Below, piece after piece: positions 19,428 to 31,112 of a stretch of 64,000 nucleotides of DNA (positions are counted from its first letter, which is position 1; each line of letters opens with the position of its first letter). Source of the stretch: Psychrobacter immobilis (GTDB taxonomy: Bacteria; Pseudomonadota; Gammaproteobacteria; Pseudomonadales; Moraxellaceae); the NCBI RefSeq assembly GCF_904846065.1, contig NZ_CAJGZV010000001.1, forward strand, positions 2,294,001 through 2,358,000. The letters are read 5' to 3'. The position numbers and the translations under genes are program-made. The notes beneath the pieces were generated by a model, which had not been told where the DNA came from, searched no databases, and saw only the letters and a program-made list of their open reading frames with translations.

Positions 19428-22400
19428 ATGTCACGTTTTTTTATTAATCGCCCTATTTTTGCATGGGTTATGGCTATTTTAGTCATGCTCATCGGGGTGA
19501 TATCGGTCATTAACTTACCGATTGAGCAGTATCCACGTATTGCACCACCGACGATTTCAGTCAGCGCAAGCTATCCTGGTGCTAATGCTCAGACGGTTGA
19601 AGATTCAGTCGTTCAGATTATTGAGCAACGCATGAAGGGTCTTGATGGTCTGATGTATATGTCGTCATCGAGCTCCTCGAATGGTGCTGCATCCATTACG
19701 CTCACTTTCGAAAATGGTACAGATTCTGATACTGCACAGGTACAGGTACAGAACAAACTCCAAGCCGCCATGAGCTCACTACCCGAGTCGGTACAGCGTC
19801 AAGGCGTCAACGTTAATAAATCCTCTAGCAGCTTTTTAATGGTGCAAGGTTTTATTTCTGAAGATGGCAGCATGGATCGTGCGGATATCGCCGATTATGT
19901 CAACTCAAACGTTGTTGACCAGTTAAGCCGTGTGGAAGGGGTTGGTGAAGTACAAGTTTTCGGTTCTGCTTATGCCATGCGCATTTGGTTAGATCCGGCG
20001 CGCTTACGTAGCTATAACATGGTGCCAGCGGATGTGGTTGAGGCAGTACGTGCACAAAACGCCCAAGTATCTGCCGGTCAGCTAGGTCAAGCACCTGCTG
20101 ATACCAGTCAACAGGTTATCAATGCGACTGTCACGGTTCAAAGCTACCTACAAACGCCTGATGAATTTAAAAACATTCTATTAAAAACTGATACTGCTGG
20201 CGCAAAAGTGCGTTTAGGTGATGTGGCAGAGGTTGAGATTGGTAGTGCAGACTACGGCGTAGTGTCGCTCTACAATGGTAAAGAAGCAGCTGGTCTTGGT
20301 ATTTCATTGGCGGGTGGTGCAAACGCACTGGAAACTCGTGAAGCCGTTGGGGCTCGTATGGCAGAGCTGGAAGCAAACTTCCCAGCAGGTCTAACATCCG
20401 TTATCCCTTATGACACCACACCATTTGTGCGCTTGTCTATCGAACAAGTGGTTATGACACTGCTTGAGGCAATTGTTCTCGTATTTATCGTTATGTTCGT
20501 TTTCTTACAGAACTGGCGTGCGACTATCATTCCTACTCTTGCCGTACCTGTCGTACTACTTGGCACCTTCGCTGTGCTTTACATCGCTGGTTTTAGTATT
20601 AACGTCTTGACCATGTTTGCCATGGTACTATCCATCGGTCTGTTGGTCGATGATGCGATCGTCGTCGTCGAAAACGTCGAGCGTATCTTGGAAGAAGATC
20701 CTGATATCTCTATTAAGGATGCTACCGTACAATCGATGGGCGAGATTAGTAAAATCGTTATTGGTATTGCGCTGATTCTATCCGCCGTATTCGTACCGAT
20801 GGCATTCTTCGGTGGCTCAACAGGTGTGATTTATCGTCAGTTCTCTATCACCTTGATTACCAGTATGGTGCTATCGGCCTTAGTAGCGCTTATCTTTACC
20901 CCTGCCCTTTGTGTGACCTTACTCAAGCGTAGCAAGAGCCATGATAAAGGCAATACAGAAGAGCAAAAAGGCTTCTTTGGTTGGTTTAACCGCTCGTTTT
21001 ATAAAGTCAGTCGTAGTTACGAGAATTTAGTTGGCAAAAGTTTCCGCTTGAAGTGGCTATACTTAATTCTTTATGCTGCCATTATCGGTATTATGGCAGT
21101 AGTATTCTTACGTATTCCCGGCTCGTTCTTACCAGAAGAAGATCAAGGTATTATGTTTACCTTGGTTCAGTTACCTGCTGGCGCGACGCTTGATGAAACG
21201 CAAGAAGTGCTCGATAAAGTCAGTGATTATTACAGTACCCAAGAAGGCGATAATATCGCTTCAGTCTTTACGATCGCAGGTTTCAGTTTTGCAGGACAAG
21301 GGCAGAATATGGGACTGGCCTTTGTACGTTTATCTGATTGGGCTGATCGTCCCGGTGAAGAAAACACTGCACAGGCTGTCGCTGATCGCGCCATGGGTTA
21401 CTTCTTTACCCAATTAAATGAAGCACAAGTATTTGCGATTGTACCGCCAGCCATTACCGAACTTGGTAACGCCAGTGGTTTTGACTTAATGATTCAAGAC
21501 ACCGGTAACCTTGGACATGAGGGTCTACTCGAAGCACGTAATATGCTGCTTGGCATGGCTGCGCAAAACGACAAAGTCGCGGGCGTTCGTCCAAATGGTC
21601 AAGAAGATGCACCGCAGTTAAAAGTGAATATTAATCAAGAGCAGGCCGCTGCTTATGGCTTGTCACTTGCTAGTATTAATAGCGTTATTTCTACCGCTTG
21701 GGGCTCAAGTTATATTAATGACTTCGTCGATCGCGGGCGTATTAAACGCGTCTTTGTTCAAGGTGAACCAAGCAGCCGTACTAATCCTGAAGATATTGCT
21801 AAATGGTATGTACGCAACGATGTAGGTGAAATGATTTCATTTGATGCGTTCTCTAGCAGCGAATGGCAATCTGGCTCACCGCGTCTGACCCGTTATAACA
21901 GCTTACCATCGATGAATATTCAAGGTAGTGCTGCACCCGGTCTAAGTACGGGTGAAGCGATGAGTTCTATGGAAGCAATGATGGAGAATCTGCCTGAAGG
22001 TGTGGGCTATGAGTGGACGGGTATGTCACTTGAAGAGCAAAAGTCAGGTGCACAAGCGCCGATGCTATACGCGCTTTCAATCTTGGTGGTATTCTTATGT
22101 CTAGCAGCCTTGTATGAAAGCTGGTCTATCCCCTTCTCGGTGCTATTGGTCATTCCACTTGGGGTATTAGGTGCAGTCATCTTTACTTGGCTACGTGGCT
22201 TTAATAACGATATTTATTTGCAGGTAGGTCTACTCACAGTCGTTGGTCTATCCGCTAAAAATGCTATCTTAATCATTGAGTTTGCAAAAGAGCACCAAGA
22301 GGAAGGCTATAGTCTGAGAGAAGCCGTTATGACAGCAGCGCGTCAACGTTTGCGCCCGATTATCATGACCTCGCTTGCCTTTGGACTAGGTGTTGTGCCA

Positions 22401-22658
22401 TTATTTATCGCCACAGGTCCTGGTTCAGGCAGTCAAAATGCCATTGGTACCAGTGTACTAGGTGGCGTCGTGACCGCGACATTGTTAGGTATCTTCTTTA
22501 TTCCCATGTTTTATATTTGGGTACGTAGTATGTTCCCGTACAAATACGAGAATAATAAACCAAATGATAAAGATGATGATAATAGTACGCCTGACCCGCA
22601 AAACCCAACGCCTTCTGAGAATTATCAGCCTGCAAGCTTTGGAGACAATACACAATGA
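19428..22658 (+). CDS. acrB: RND multidrug efflux pump, inner membrane subunit (AcrB/MexB type)
   Basis: 1076 residues with the HAE1-family layout: 12 membrane segments in two halves, each followed by a large periplasmic loop. TM4 contains the proton-relay pair DD in [16 protein letters not shown] (about 404-419), and TM10 the conserved Lys in [16 protein letters not shown] (about 941-956). The trimer exports drugs, dyes and bile-like compounds using proton flow. The last 35 residues are hydrophilic. The stop overlaps the next start as ATGA. Confidence 0.96.
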   Translation: MSRFFINRPIFAWVMAILVMLIGVISVINLPIEQYPRIAPPTISVSASYPGANAQTVEDSVVQIIEQRMKGLDGLMYMSSSSSSNGAASITLTFENGTDSDTAQVQVQNKLQAAMSSLPESVQRQGVNVNKSSSSFLMVQGFISEDGSMDRADIADYVNSNVVDQLSRVEGVGEVQVFGSAYAMRIWLDPARLRSYNMVPADVVEAVRAQNAQVSAGQLGQAPADTSQQVINATVTVQSYLQTPDEFKNILLKTDTAGAKVRLGDVAEVEIGSADYGVVSLYNGKEAAGLGISLAGGANALETREAVGARMAELEANFPAGLTSVIPYDTTPFVRLSIEQVVMTLLEAIVLVFIVMFVFLQNWRATIIPTLAVPVVLLGTFAVLYIAGFSINVLTMFAMVLSIGLLVDDAIVVVENVERILEEDPDISIKDATVQSMGEISKIVIGIALILSAVFVPMAFFGGSTGVIYRQFSITLITSMVLSALVALIFTPALCVTLLKRSKSHDKGNTEEQKGFFGWFNRSFYKVSRSYENLVGKSFRLKWLYLILYAAIIGIMAVVFLRIPGSFLPEEDQGIMFTLVQLPAGATLDETQEVLDKVSDYYSTQEGDNIASVFTIAGFSFAGQGQNMGLAFVRLSDWADRPGEENTAQAVADRAMGYFFTQLNEAQVFAIVPPAITELGNASGFDLMIQDTGNLGHEGLLEARNMLLGMAAQNDKVAGVRPNGQEDAPQLKVNINQEQAAAYGLSLASINSVISTAWGSSYINDFVDRGRIKRVFVQGEPSSRTNPEDIAKWYVRNDVGEMISFDAFSSSEWQSGSPRLTRYNSLPSMNIQGSAAPGLSTGEAMSSMEAMMENLPEGVGYEWTGMSLEEQKSGAQAPMLYALSILVVFLCLAALYESWSIPFSVLLVIPLGVLGAVIFTWLRGFNNDIYLQVGLLTVVGLSAKNAILIIEFAKEHQEEGYSLREAVMTAARQRLRPIIMTSLAFGLGVVPLFIATGPGSGSQNAIGTSVLGGVVTATLLGIFFIPMFYIWVRSMFPYKYENNKPNDKDDDNSTPDPQNPTPSENYQPASFGDNTQ

Positions 22659-24466
22659 GTGCTCAGAAAACATATAACACCAACTCAGCAGCGGTAGCAA
22701 ATATTGCTATCACTGCGCAACCAGCATGCTCACATATGCGCAGAAATGCTGGTCGCCTAATCGGCTTGACCGTTTTAGCGATGAGCATGGCTGCTTGTAA
22801 CACGATTCCAAAAGCAGATATGCGCCCTGTGCTTGCTGAGCCAAATATCCCTATCGAACAAACCTATGGGGCATTCGATAAAGAAACGGTTAGTAGCGCT
22901 GATCAAGCAAGTATTGCGGGTCAACGCTGGCAGAATTTTTATAGCGATGAGCGTTTAAAGGGCTTGATTGCTTTAGGGTTAGAGAACAACAAAGATTTTG
23001 AAAGTGCTCGTTTAGCAATCGAGAAAGCACGCGCACAGTATCAAATTACTGATCTTAATGATCTACCAGCGATTAATGGTAATGGTGGATACACGCGTCA
23101 AGCACAAAATAGAACCGACAAAAACCCCAATAGTGGTTATAACGTCAACCTAGGCTTGGCTAATTACGAGTTGGACTTTTGGGGCAAAATTGCTAGCTTA
23201 AAAGATCAAGCGCTACAGAATTTCTTAGCCACTACAGCGGCCAAAGATTCGACCCAAATCAGCTTGATTAGTAACATCGCTCAGAGCTATGCCAACTTGA
23301 GCTATAGCTTAGCGCAGTTAAAGCTGGCAGAAGCGACGGTTGAAAGTCGTGAAAAGTCTCTGTTTATCGCTGATAAACGCTTTGAAGCCGGCATTGATCC
23401 GAAGCTGCCATCTTTGCAAGCCAGTGCGTCATTAGAAAATGCCAAACTTGCTGTCCTACGGGCACAAAGCAGCATTTTAAAATCACGTAACGCCTTGCAA
23501 TTCTTGGTGGGTGGACCGATTCCAACCAATCTAATTCCAACACCAGCAGTCAGCAACATCACTAGCCAGCAGATATTTAGTGCAGGCTTACCAAGTGAGT
23601 TGCTACGTTATCGCCCAGATGTACTGCAAGCAGAATACAACCTAAAAGCCGCTGGAGCCAATATCGAAGTGGCACGCGCGTCTTATTTCCCATCTATCAG
23701 CTTAGCCAGTAGCATTGGGGTTAGTAGCGGCAGTTTAGATGACTTATTCAAAAGCGGCGCTGTCGGTTGGTCGTTTGGTCCAAGCATTAGCGTGCCTATC
23801 TTTGACGCTGGTCGCTTAGACGCCAATTATGATGTGGCTAAAATTGAGCGTGAACAAACGCTCGCAGGCTACGAGAAATCTATCCAAACCGCATTCCGTG
23901 AAGTGTCAGACGTACTCGCGACACGAGCCACACTGGGTGAGCAGCTCGAAGCACAATACCGTCTACAAGATAACTTTGAACAAACATTCCAGATAGCAGA
24001 TGCACGCTTTAAAGCAGGTATTGCCAACTATCTAGATGTGCTAGATGCACAGCGTTCATTGTTCTCAACGCAGCAAGGTATTTTGGATTTAGAGCTACAA
24101 AAAATTGTGAGCCAAGTCGAGCTATACCAAGTGCTGGGTGGCGGTGCTAATCTGGATGTACCAACGGCGATTCCTGTACCGCATAAAAACTTAGTGCAAC
24201 TAGTGAATCTACCGGCCAATAGCAATAAAGCAAAAGCGGCAAATGCTATCGATGCGGCTAGCTCAGCGCGAGTTGCTTCTACACAAGAAGCAAACGCCAT
24301 TAAACAAGCGCAACCATCGGAAACGGCCACCTTTGAGCCAACCGCTGTCGTTGACGTCAATAATGATGGTAAAAAAGATGCTGCCGTAGGAGTCGTTACC
24401 AAACAGACGACGTATAACGAAACCAGCGTTGAGCAAGTACCGGTCACGCAGATCGTTGAGCCTTAA
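22655..24466 (+). CDS. oprM: Outer membrane efflux channel (OprM/NodT family) with C-terminal extension
   Basis: 603 residues, about 100 more than usual. Two outer-membrane-factor repeats span about 75-500. The lipoprotein signal MSMAAC places the acylated Cys at residue 48 from this start, or at 21 if the in-frame ATG at 22736 is used; the 22655 start gives ATGA coupling with acrB, the later one a better-sized signal. After residue 501 comes an Ala/Asn-rich tail that includes DVNNDGKKD (567-575), which resembles a calcium-binding loop. The tail has no counterpart in E. coli or Pseudomonas channels known to me. Confidence 0.88.
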   Translation: MSAQKTYNTNSAAVANIAITAQPACSHMRRNAGRLIGLTVLAMSMAACNTIPKADMRPVLAEPNIPIEQTYGAFDKETVSSADQASIAGQRWQNFYSDERLKGLIALGLENNKDFESARLAIEKARAQYQITDLNDLPAINGNGGYTRQAQNRTDKNPNSGYNVNLGLANYELDFWGKIASLKDQALQNFLATTAAKDSTQISLISNIAQSYANLSYSLAQLKLAEATVESREKSLFIADKRFEAGIDPKLPSLQASASLENAKLAVLRAQSSILKSRNALQFLVGGPIPTNLIPTPAVSNITSQQIFSAGLPSELLRYRPDVLQAEYNLKAAGANIEVARASYFPSISLASSIGVSSGSLDDLFKSGAVGWSFGPSISVPIFDAGRLDANYDVAKIEREQTLAGYEKSIQTAFREVSDVLATRATLGEQLEAQYRLQDNFEQTFQIADARFKAGIANYLDVLDAQRSLFSTQQGILDLELQKIVSQVELYQVLGGGANLDVPTAIPVPHKNLVQLVNLPANSNKAKAANAIDAASSARVASTQEANAIKQAQPSETATFEPTAVVDVNNDGKKDAAVGVVTKQTTYNETSVEQVPVTQIVEP

Positions 24467-24519
24467 ACACTCATAAATAGTGTGAGGTAATCTCCTTCAC
24501 ATTGATAGTCGATAAGTAC

Positions 24520-24550
24520 AAAAAGCCCTACCGACTTGGTAGGGCTTTTT
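24520..24550 (+). terminator. Terminator of the efflux operon
   Basis: AAAAAGCCCTACC and its exact complement flank GACTT, and the stem ends in a T tract. Confidence 0.95.
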
Positions 24551-24698
24551 GCTTTTGTAAGGCGCTTTTAGTTATAGTAGAGAAATTAGCTTACACATAC
24601 TTTTATCCACTTATTAATGTCCGTGATATAAAAAAACATATGCTTCAAAACAGCTTATTTAATCAAGCTGATAAATAACAATGACTAAAATCTAATGA

Positions 24699-25715
<1,017 letters not shown>

Positions 25716-25752
25716 TATAAATTAAGCAGCTTTTTATTTATACCGTCAATCT

Positions 25753-25791
25753 ATCGCGCCAACTGTGATCCATCAGCTGGCGCGATTTTTA
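25753..25791 (+). terminator. Terminator after hemB
   Basis: ATCGCGCCAACTG pairs with CAGCTGGCGCGAT (one mismatch) around an eight-base loop, followed by TTTTATT. It lies between convergent genes. Confidence 0.85.
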
Positions 25792-25820
25792 TTGGTTTTA
25801 TTTTAAAACTTCACTAAAAA

Positions 25821-26798
25821 TTATAACCGTTTACGCTCGTGTGGCTCATTAAAATCAAGCACTGGACCAACAGGAATAATACGCGTGGGATTGATATTGG
25901 CATGGCTAGTATAATAATGCGCCTTTATATGCTCGATGCTTACCGTTTCTGCAATACCTGGTACTTGATATAAATCACGCAGATAACCCCAAAGATTGGG
26001 ATAATCAACAATGCGGCGAATATTACATTTAAAGTGTCCGACATATACCGCATCAAAACGCACCAGCGTAGTAAATAAGCGCCAATCCGCCTCAGTAATC
26101 GTATTACCTAGCAAATAACGCTGGTCTGTCAAACGTGCCTCTAGCGTCTCTAATGCATCGAATAGCTCCGTCACTGCTTCTTCGTAAGCCTCTTGTGTGG
26201 TTGAAAATCCTGCTTTATAGACGCCATTATTGACCGTAGAATAAACGAGCTCATTAACTGCATTAATTTCTGCTAATAACTCGGTTGGTAAAAAATCACC
26301 TGCTAGTGCCCCAACCTCATCAAAAGCTGAGTTAAACATACGAATGATCTCAGAGGACTCATTACTGACGATGGTATCGGTTTTTTTGTCCCATAATACT
26401 GGCACCGTCACCCGTCCTGTATAGTCAGGCTTTGCCGCCGTATAAATCTCATATAAGTAATTCGCATTTACAATAGGATCAGCTATCACGCCTGCGCCCT
26501 CTGCAAACGTCCAGCCCTTGTCGCCCATAAATGGATGCACCACTGACAACGAAATCAGGTTTTGCAAACCCTTTAGCTGACGGTAAATGATGGTACGATG
26601 TGCCCAAGGACATGCAAGCGAGATATATAAATGATAGCGATCAGCTTCGGCTTTAAAACCGCCAACACCTGATGAGCCTGCGCTGCCATCGACCGTGACC
26701 CAATTTCTAAAACCGGCATCTTCTCGCTCAAAGCGTCCACCGCTCGCCTCTGTGTCATACCATTTGTCTTGCCATTGACCATCAACCAATAGACCCAT
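25821..26798 (-). CDS. yqjG: Glutathionyl-hydroquinone reductase (Xi-class GST, YqjG/EcmB-like)
   Basis: 325 residues. The catalytic motif C63-P-W-A is in LACPWAHRTI, followed by the GST C-terminal helical domain with the family block EADWRLFTTLVRFDAVY (about 239-255). These enzymes reduce glutathionyl-hydroquinones to free hydroquinones using glutathione. Length and the GGRFERE block near the N-terminus are typical. It stands alone; AGAGTGTT before the ATG is a weak ribosome binding site. Confidence 0.93.
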   Translation of the reverse strand: MGLLVDGQWQDKWYDTEASGGRFEREDAGFRNWVTVDGSAGSSGVGGFKAEADRYHLYISLACPWAHRTIIYRQLKGLQNLISLSVVHPFMGDKGWTFAEGAGVIADPIVNANYLYEIYTAAKPDYTGRVTVPVLWDKKTDTIVSNESSEIIRMFNSAFDEVGALAGDFLPTELLAEINAVNELVYSTVNNGVYKAGFSTTQEAYEEAVTELFDALETLEARLTDQRYLLGNTITEADWRLFTTLVRFDAVYVGHFKCNIRRIVDYPNLWGYLRDLYQVPGIAETVSIEHIKAHYYTSHANINPTRIIPVGPVLDFNEPHERKRL

Positions 26799-27066
26799 AA
26801 CACTCTCCTCAACATTCTATTTTGATATAATTTTTGTGAACTATGAGTACTGTGAAACTATTATCACAATCCTCACTTTATTTTGAGAATGATGATACCA
26901 GTTATATATCACCTAGCTATTAGGGTTTGTAGTTCTACTGACAATAAAAAATAAACCAATTTCAATCACTATTTAATATAACTACATAAAAAAATATTAA
27001 AAGTCACTTAATATAAAGTGTGATAATCATTATTATGCTAATAAAAAAATTTATTAGAAATAAAGC
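26799..27066. other. AT-rich spacer before tRNA-Val
   Basis: No gene is supported. The only notable site is the Fur-like palindrome at 27021-27035. Confidence 0.4.
27021..27035. promoter_or_regulatory. Fur-box-like sequence
   Basis: TGATAAT-C-ATTATTA matches the Fur core at 13 of 14 half-site positions. It is about 220 bases upstream of the glutathionyl-hydroquinone reductase start and 46 bases before the tRNA promoter, so its target is unclear and it may be fortuitous in AT-rich DNA. Confidence 0.3.
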
Positions 27067-27094
27067 TTGCAAAGTCTCAAAAACTTGATAGAAT
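27067..27094 (+). promoter_or_regulatory. Promoter of tRNA-Val
   Basis: TTGCAA at 27067-27072 and TAGAAT at 27089-27094 with a 16-base spacer; the tRNA begins 13 bases after the -10 box. Confidence 0.65.
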
Positions 27095-27107
27095 ACTCAA
27101 CCTAAAT

Positions 27108-27184
<77 letters not shown>

Positions 27185-27193
27185 AATATTTAG

Positions 27194-27225
27194 AAAGCCC
27201 CAATCTCACGATTGGGGCTTTTTTT
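27194..27225 (+). terminator. Terminator after tRNA-Val
   Basis: AAAGCCCCAATC and its exact complement flank TCAC and run into seven T residues. Confidence 0.95.
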
Positions 27226-27229
27226 GTCC

Positions 27230-27455
27230 GTGAAATATGGGCTGTCCACCCAATAAAAAGATCACCATGAATAGTATTAGATTTTGCAGTAGCGTCATGA
27301 CAGAACTGCCCTTGATCCATGTAAGCAATCCAACGCCTCACCATTCCCCAGTTGCGCGGTGGAATATTGAATACATACTTCCTGAGTAATGATCATAAGT
27401 CCATCACAGCGGTAGCGCCAATACCGATTAATATTATAAAAACGACGTTATCCAT
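27230..27455 (-). pseudogene. Broken DUF2938-family membrane protein (N-terminal fragment)
   Basis: From the ATG at 27455 the frame reads a membrane start MDNVVFIILIGIGATAVMDL, then TGA where the family has Trp. It continues open through WGMVRRWIAYMDQGQF and GDLFIGWTAHI, which match the start of DUF2938 proteins. Homology ends at the tRNA terminator, so the rest of the gene (about 90 residues or more) is missing. Divergent from the broken MerR gene beside it. Family assignment is from memory of the motif pattern. Confidence 0.65.
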
Positions 27456-27522
27456 GATGACTCTCTTACTGGTTTCAGTATCAATATGATGATTGCATAC
27501 AATTTTAAGTCCAGAGGGCATT

Positions 27523-27876
27523 ATGGATATTTCGCAGGGTGCTAAACAGTCTGGTGTTCCTGCTTCAACGTTACGATTTTATGAGAAAAAATACCTAATT
27601 CGCTCTGTTGGTCGGCAAGGTATCCGCCGAGTTTTCAGCAAAGATATATTAGAGCGTCTGGCCTGAATTGCTTTAGGACGTGTTGCAGGGTTTTCATTGG
27701 ATGAGATTACTGGGATATTAGGGTCTGAAAAAACCCTAGATGTTGATCGAGATTTGTTGCTGAACAAAGCCTCTGAACTGGATGAAACGATTCAAAAATC
27801 AAGCGCTATGCGTGATTGGCTGCAACTTGCGGCAACTTACACAGCGCCTAGCCACTTGGAGTGTCCGAGGTTTTGA
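27523..27876 (+). pseudogene. Broken MerR-family regulator
   Basis: 118 codons in one frame with a single internal TGA at codon 48. The first part is a MerR helix-turn-helix (ISQGAKQSGVPASTLRFYEKK); after the stop it continues with GFSLDEITGILGS and a dimerisation helix, ending at TGA 27874-27876. Apart from the stop the frame is intact, so loss is recent or the codon is bypassed. Divergent MerR/DUF2938 pairs occur in related bacteria, which supports reading the two as one decayed module. Confidence 0.8.
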
Positions 27877-28599
27877 CGTCTAATGAATCTAGCAGCCACT
27901 GGCGCTATTAAAGGTAACACCTTGCATAAATAAGCAATAGAGCTGATTCTATTAGGTGATTAGGTCACTCAAATAATATTGAACTGCTTAACAAATACAC
28001 TGCGATTATCCAAAAAACCTGGATTACTAGTCTCACTTGCCTACGTTCTCTCTATTCAATTGCGCCAAACGTATAGAGTAGCATTCGTAAATAAAGACAA
28101 ACCTACTTTAAAGCCTGCCCCTTCATACGACGTTTGTTCTTCGCAACTGTCGTTAAAGCTAAACTAGCTATTTTTTATTCAAGTTATCACTCAAAGTTGG
28201 TTTTAAACTTCCAAAATATAACACTTTCAGCCATATGAAATCCTAAACTCTGGTGCTGAATTCCTGCAAACTGTCATTAGTCCAGACGATCTATTGTTGA
28301 TTTATTGCCTACCGTTCTTATTTCTTCAGAGACTGGCTTACAAAGTGCTCTATATTTCAGACGTATCAATTCATTGACCAGAGACCTATAAGGCTTTTTA
28401 TGATTGATATTCTCCTGAACCATAGTTCTTAACACATTCATTTTTCTAACTTTCGACATACTCATTATTATCTCAGTACCAACATATTCATTGAATGACT
28501 GTCACATTTATCACTCACAAAGAAAGTCAAATATTGAAGTTACCTCGTGTAAGCATAGCTAATATGCACACCTTACTGAAATATAAAGTTTGTATATCT
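27877..28599. other. Gene-poor region between the broken MerR gene and znuD
   Basis: Over 700 bases with stops in most frames. One 62-codon minus frame at 28277-28465 is listed separately with low confidence. Nothing else recognisable; it looks like residue from past insertion or deletion next to the tRNA gene. Confidence 0.4.
28277..28465 (-). CDS. Possible small basic protein, unknown
   Basis: 62 codons encoding a Lys/Arg-rich, soluble peptide beginning MSMSKVRKMNVLRT and rich in predicted helix. GAGATAATA precedes the ATG. I do not recognise it. It lies in gene-poor DNA and could be chance or the remnant of a longer gene. Confidence 0.22.
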   Translation of the reverse strand: MSMSKVRKMNVLRTMVQENINHKKPYRSLVNELIRLKYRALCKPVSEEIRTVGNKSTIDRLD

Positions 28600-28620
28600 T
28601 TATGTTATATTATAACATAA
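28600..28620. promoter_or_regulatory. Zur box upstream of znuD
   Basis: A perfect palindrome with arms TTATGTTATA and TATAACATAA around one central T. It matches the gammaproteobacterial Zur consensus core TGTTATAnTATAACA. It sits 60 bases before the receptor start, so zinc-bound Zur should repress the receptor and probably the following aztD-like gene. Confidence 0.88.
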
Positions 28621-28679
28621 CGAAAATATTTACTCTTATCGTTATTTATCCCTATATAACTTCTTATTTTGGTAATCTC

Positions 28680-31025
28680 ATGTCTCCAATTTTTCATATC
28701 AACAGATTAAGAGAACCTGATTATACTTCTGTATCTTCAGTTAATTTTAGTATTCGCCGGGTAACGACTGTATTCTCAGTAACGACAGCTTTAGGTATGG
28801 CAAGTTTGTCAGTAAATGCGAAGGATACGATGGTAGATATCAAACCTATGACATCCTCATCTTTTCACCTAAACTCTCCTGATACGACCCACCCTTCGGT
28901 GACTCTAGACACCATAGTGGTGACGTCTAACCCTTTATTGCCACAAGCGAATGAAATGGCAACCGCAACCAGTATTGTTACTGGCGATGCGCTCACTACT
29001 CAGACAAGCAGTACGCTTGGTGATGCACTAGCAAATGAAGTTGGCGTGTCTACTGATAGTTTTGGGCAAGGCGCAAGCCGACCAATTATTCGAGGGCAAA
29101 GCGCACCGCGCGTCCAAGTCATGCAAAATGGTTTGAGCGTACAAGATGCGTCACAAATCTCACCAGACCATCAAGTGGCGGTACCTGTCCTAGGTGCCAA
29201 ACAAGTTGAAGTAATCAAAGGCACGTCAGCGTTGATGTATGGTGGCGGTGCTATCGGTGGTGTGGTCAATATTGTTAATGACACTATTCCTAAAGAAAAG
29301 CCTAAAAACAACATCAGCGGAAAATTGGCATTGATTGGTCAACAAGCCACAGACGGTTATTTAGGTTATGCAGAACTCAATGGCAGTATCGGTGAAAACT
29401 GGCTATGGAGTGGGTATTACCAAAAGACGGATAAAGGCAATATCCAAGTGCCACACTTAGATACCGATGAGATTGCCAACAGTTGGTACACGCAAGATAA
29501 CGGTAGCATCGGCTTGTCTTATGTGACTGATATGGGCTATATCGGTGCATCATATCAGCGCCTGTCTTCAGAATATGGCTTGCCCTTTCATGTGCATAAT
29601 GAATGCTCACCTGATAGCGTACTGACCAACCAACTGAGCTGTGAGGCGGATCACGAACATGACCACGATCATGGTGAAGCGCCCTATGTCGATATGACGT
29701 CAAACGTCTATCAGCTCCATGCAGAGCGAAAATTACCCATGATAGGCGTCGATAGCATCAATACGAAACTCAGCTATACAGACTACCGTCACGATGAAAT
29801 AGATGAAGGTGCGGTGGGCACAACTTTTGAAAACAAAGCCATTAGTGCTCAAGCTCAAGCCACACATAGCACGTATAAAACAGGCAATCTAGGTTTTATG
29901 AAAGGTGTGGTCGGTCTAGATTACACAAACAGTCGGTTTTCTGCTGTTGGGCTAGAAGGTTATTTGCCGCAAACTGATCGTACACAAGTCGGTTTATTCT
30001 TCATTGAACGACTCACGCCAGATTATTTTAGCGCAAAAATACAGAATGCTGATAAATTTGTAGGTCAATCATTATCTGCAAGTGATGCCCATGCTGGTCA
30101 CAACCATGGTGAGACGACGGCTACCACCAGTGCTCCCCTCGATACGTCTAGTATTTTAAGAAAACAAGACAAAAGTCCTTGGTATATTGAGTTTGGCGGT
30201 CGTCAAGATTTTCAAAATCTAATAGATAACGACAATAACATCGAAAAAACACATGCCGGAACGTCTGTCAGTTTAGAAGGTGGCAAATATCTTACGCCTA
30301 ATACGCAGTTGTCAGCCAGAATCAGTCATTCTGAAAGACTGCCTTCTCCACAAGAGTTATTCTCTAATGGCGCTCATCTTGCAACCAATACTTGGGAGCG
30401 TGGTAATGGGCAATTAGAAGAAGAATCTACTGATGGCGTAGAATTCACTTTGCGTTACGACAATGGCAATCGTTTTGATAGTCGTATTTCTGTCTTTTAT
30501 AACGACAGCGCAAATTATATTTATGCCAAAACTCAAGACATTGCTACTGAGGGAGAATCTGCAGGTTTTCGTTTAGTGGATTATGTCCAAAGCGATGCCA
30601 AACATTATGGTGGTGAAATTCAATCACGCTATTATCTTAATGACAATATTAGTATTGGCAGCTTTGCCGACATTGCGCTGATAACGCTAGATGATACAAG
30701 CCTTACACGGAAATACGCGCCAAGATTGGTAGCGCCTCGTATTGGTGGTGATATTACCTCTCAATTTGGTCAGTTTGACTTGGTGCTGTCTGGATATCAT
30801 CGTTTTGAGCAAGATCACATTGCTGATTTTGAAACCAATACGCCGAGCTACAACATGGTTGATGCCAAGCTTGTCTATCACAGTTCGAGCGCTCATGATT
30901 ACACCGCTTTTTTTCAAGTCGAAAACATTCTAAACGAGCTTGCTTATAATCATGCCTCTTATTTGGCTGAACAAGTGCCAATGCCAGAACGCTCGTTAAA
31001 CGCAGGTATCACCTATAACTTCTAA
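28680..31025 (+). CDS. znuD: TonB-dependent zinc receptor (ZnuD type)
   Basis: 781 residues from the ATG at 28680; a longer frame from 28590 would overlap the Zur box and is rejected. A signal peptide (about 1-50) precedes the plug domain (about 75-190), whose conserved block is GASRPIIRGQ, and a 22-strand barrel ending in Phe (ITYNF). Two His/Asp-rich loops, CEADHEHDHDHGE (about 322-334) and SDAHAGHNHGE (about 466-476), are expected to gather zinc. The receptor imports zinc across the outer membrane using TonB. The aztD-like gene follows 87 bases later. Confidence 0.9.
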   Translation: MSPIFHINRLREPDYTSVSSVNFSIRRVTTVFSVTTALGMASLSVNAKDTMVDIKPMTSSSFHLNSPDTTHPSVTLDTIVVTSNPLLPQANEMATATSIVTGDALTTQTSSTLGDALANEVGVSTDSFGQGASRPIIRGQSAPRVQVMQNGLSVQDASQISPDHQVAVPVLGAKQVEVIKGTSALMYGGGAIGGVVNIVNDTIPKEKPKNNISGKLALIGQQATDGYLGYAELNGSIGENWLWSGYYQKTDKGNIQVPHLDTDEIANSWYTQDNGSIGLSYVTDMGYIGASYQRLSSEYGLPFHVHNECSPDSVLTNQLSCEADHEHDHDHGEAPYVDMTSNVYQLHAERKLPMIGVDSINTKLSYTDYRHDEIDEGAVGTTFENKAISAQAQATHSTYKTGNLGFMKGVVGLDYTNSRFSAVGLEGYLPQTDRTQVGLFFIERLTPDYFSAKIQNADKFVGQSLSASDAHAGHNHGETTATTSAPLDTSSILRKQDKSPWYIEFGGRQDFQNLIDNDNNIEKTHAGTSVSLEGGKYLTPNTQLSARISHSERLPSPQELFSNGAHLATNTWERGNGQLEEESTDGVEFTLRYDNGNRFDSRISVFYNDSANYIYAKTQDIATEGESAGFRLVDYVQSDAKHYGGEIQSRYYLNDNISIGSFADIALITLDDTSLTRKYAPRLVAPRIGGDITSQFGQFDLVLSGYHRFEQDHIADFETNTPSYNMVDAKLVYHSSSAHDYTAFFQVENILNELAYNHASYLAEQVPMPERSLNAGITYNF

Positions 31026-31112
31026 CAGCTTACTCTCTTTTCATTAGTCACCAGTAACTAGCAATCCGTAATCAATTGTCATAAGCCTCATAACTTATGA
31101 CTGGAGTCCTTT

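Noticed and set aside
24028..24447. 139-codon minus-strand frame opposite the oprM tail
   Set aside because: Cys/Ser/Ala-rich antisense of a coding region whose sense frame continues the channel gene without interruption.
27979..28167. 62-codon plus-strand frame in the decayed region
   Set aside because: No start signal, no family and located in DNA full of broken frames.
27185..28600. Integrated element at tRNA-Val
   Set aside because: No integrase, no duplicated tRNA 3' end and no far boundary could be found; only gene remnants are present.
28590..28679. Thirty extra N-terminal codons for znuD
   Set aside because: They would place the start inside the Zur box; the hydrophobic extra residues precede a complete signal peptide that starts at 28680.
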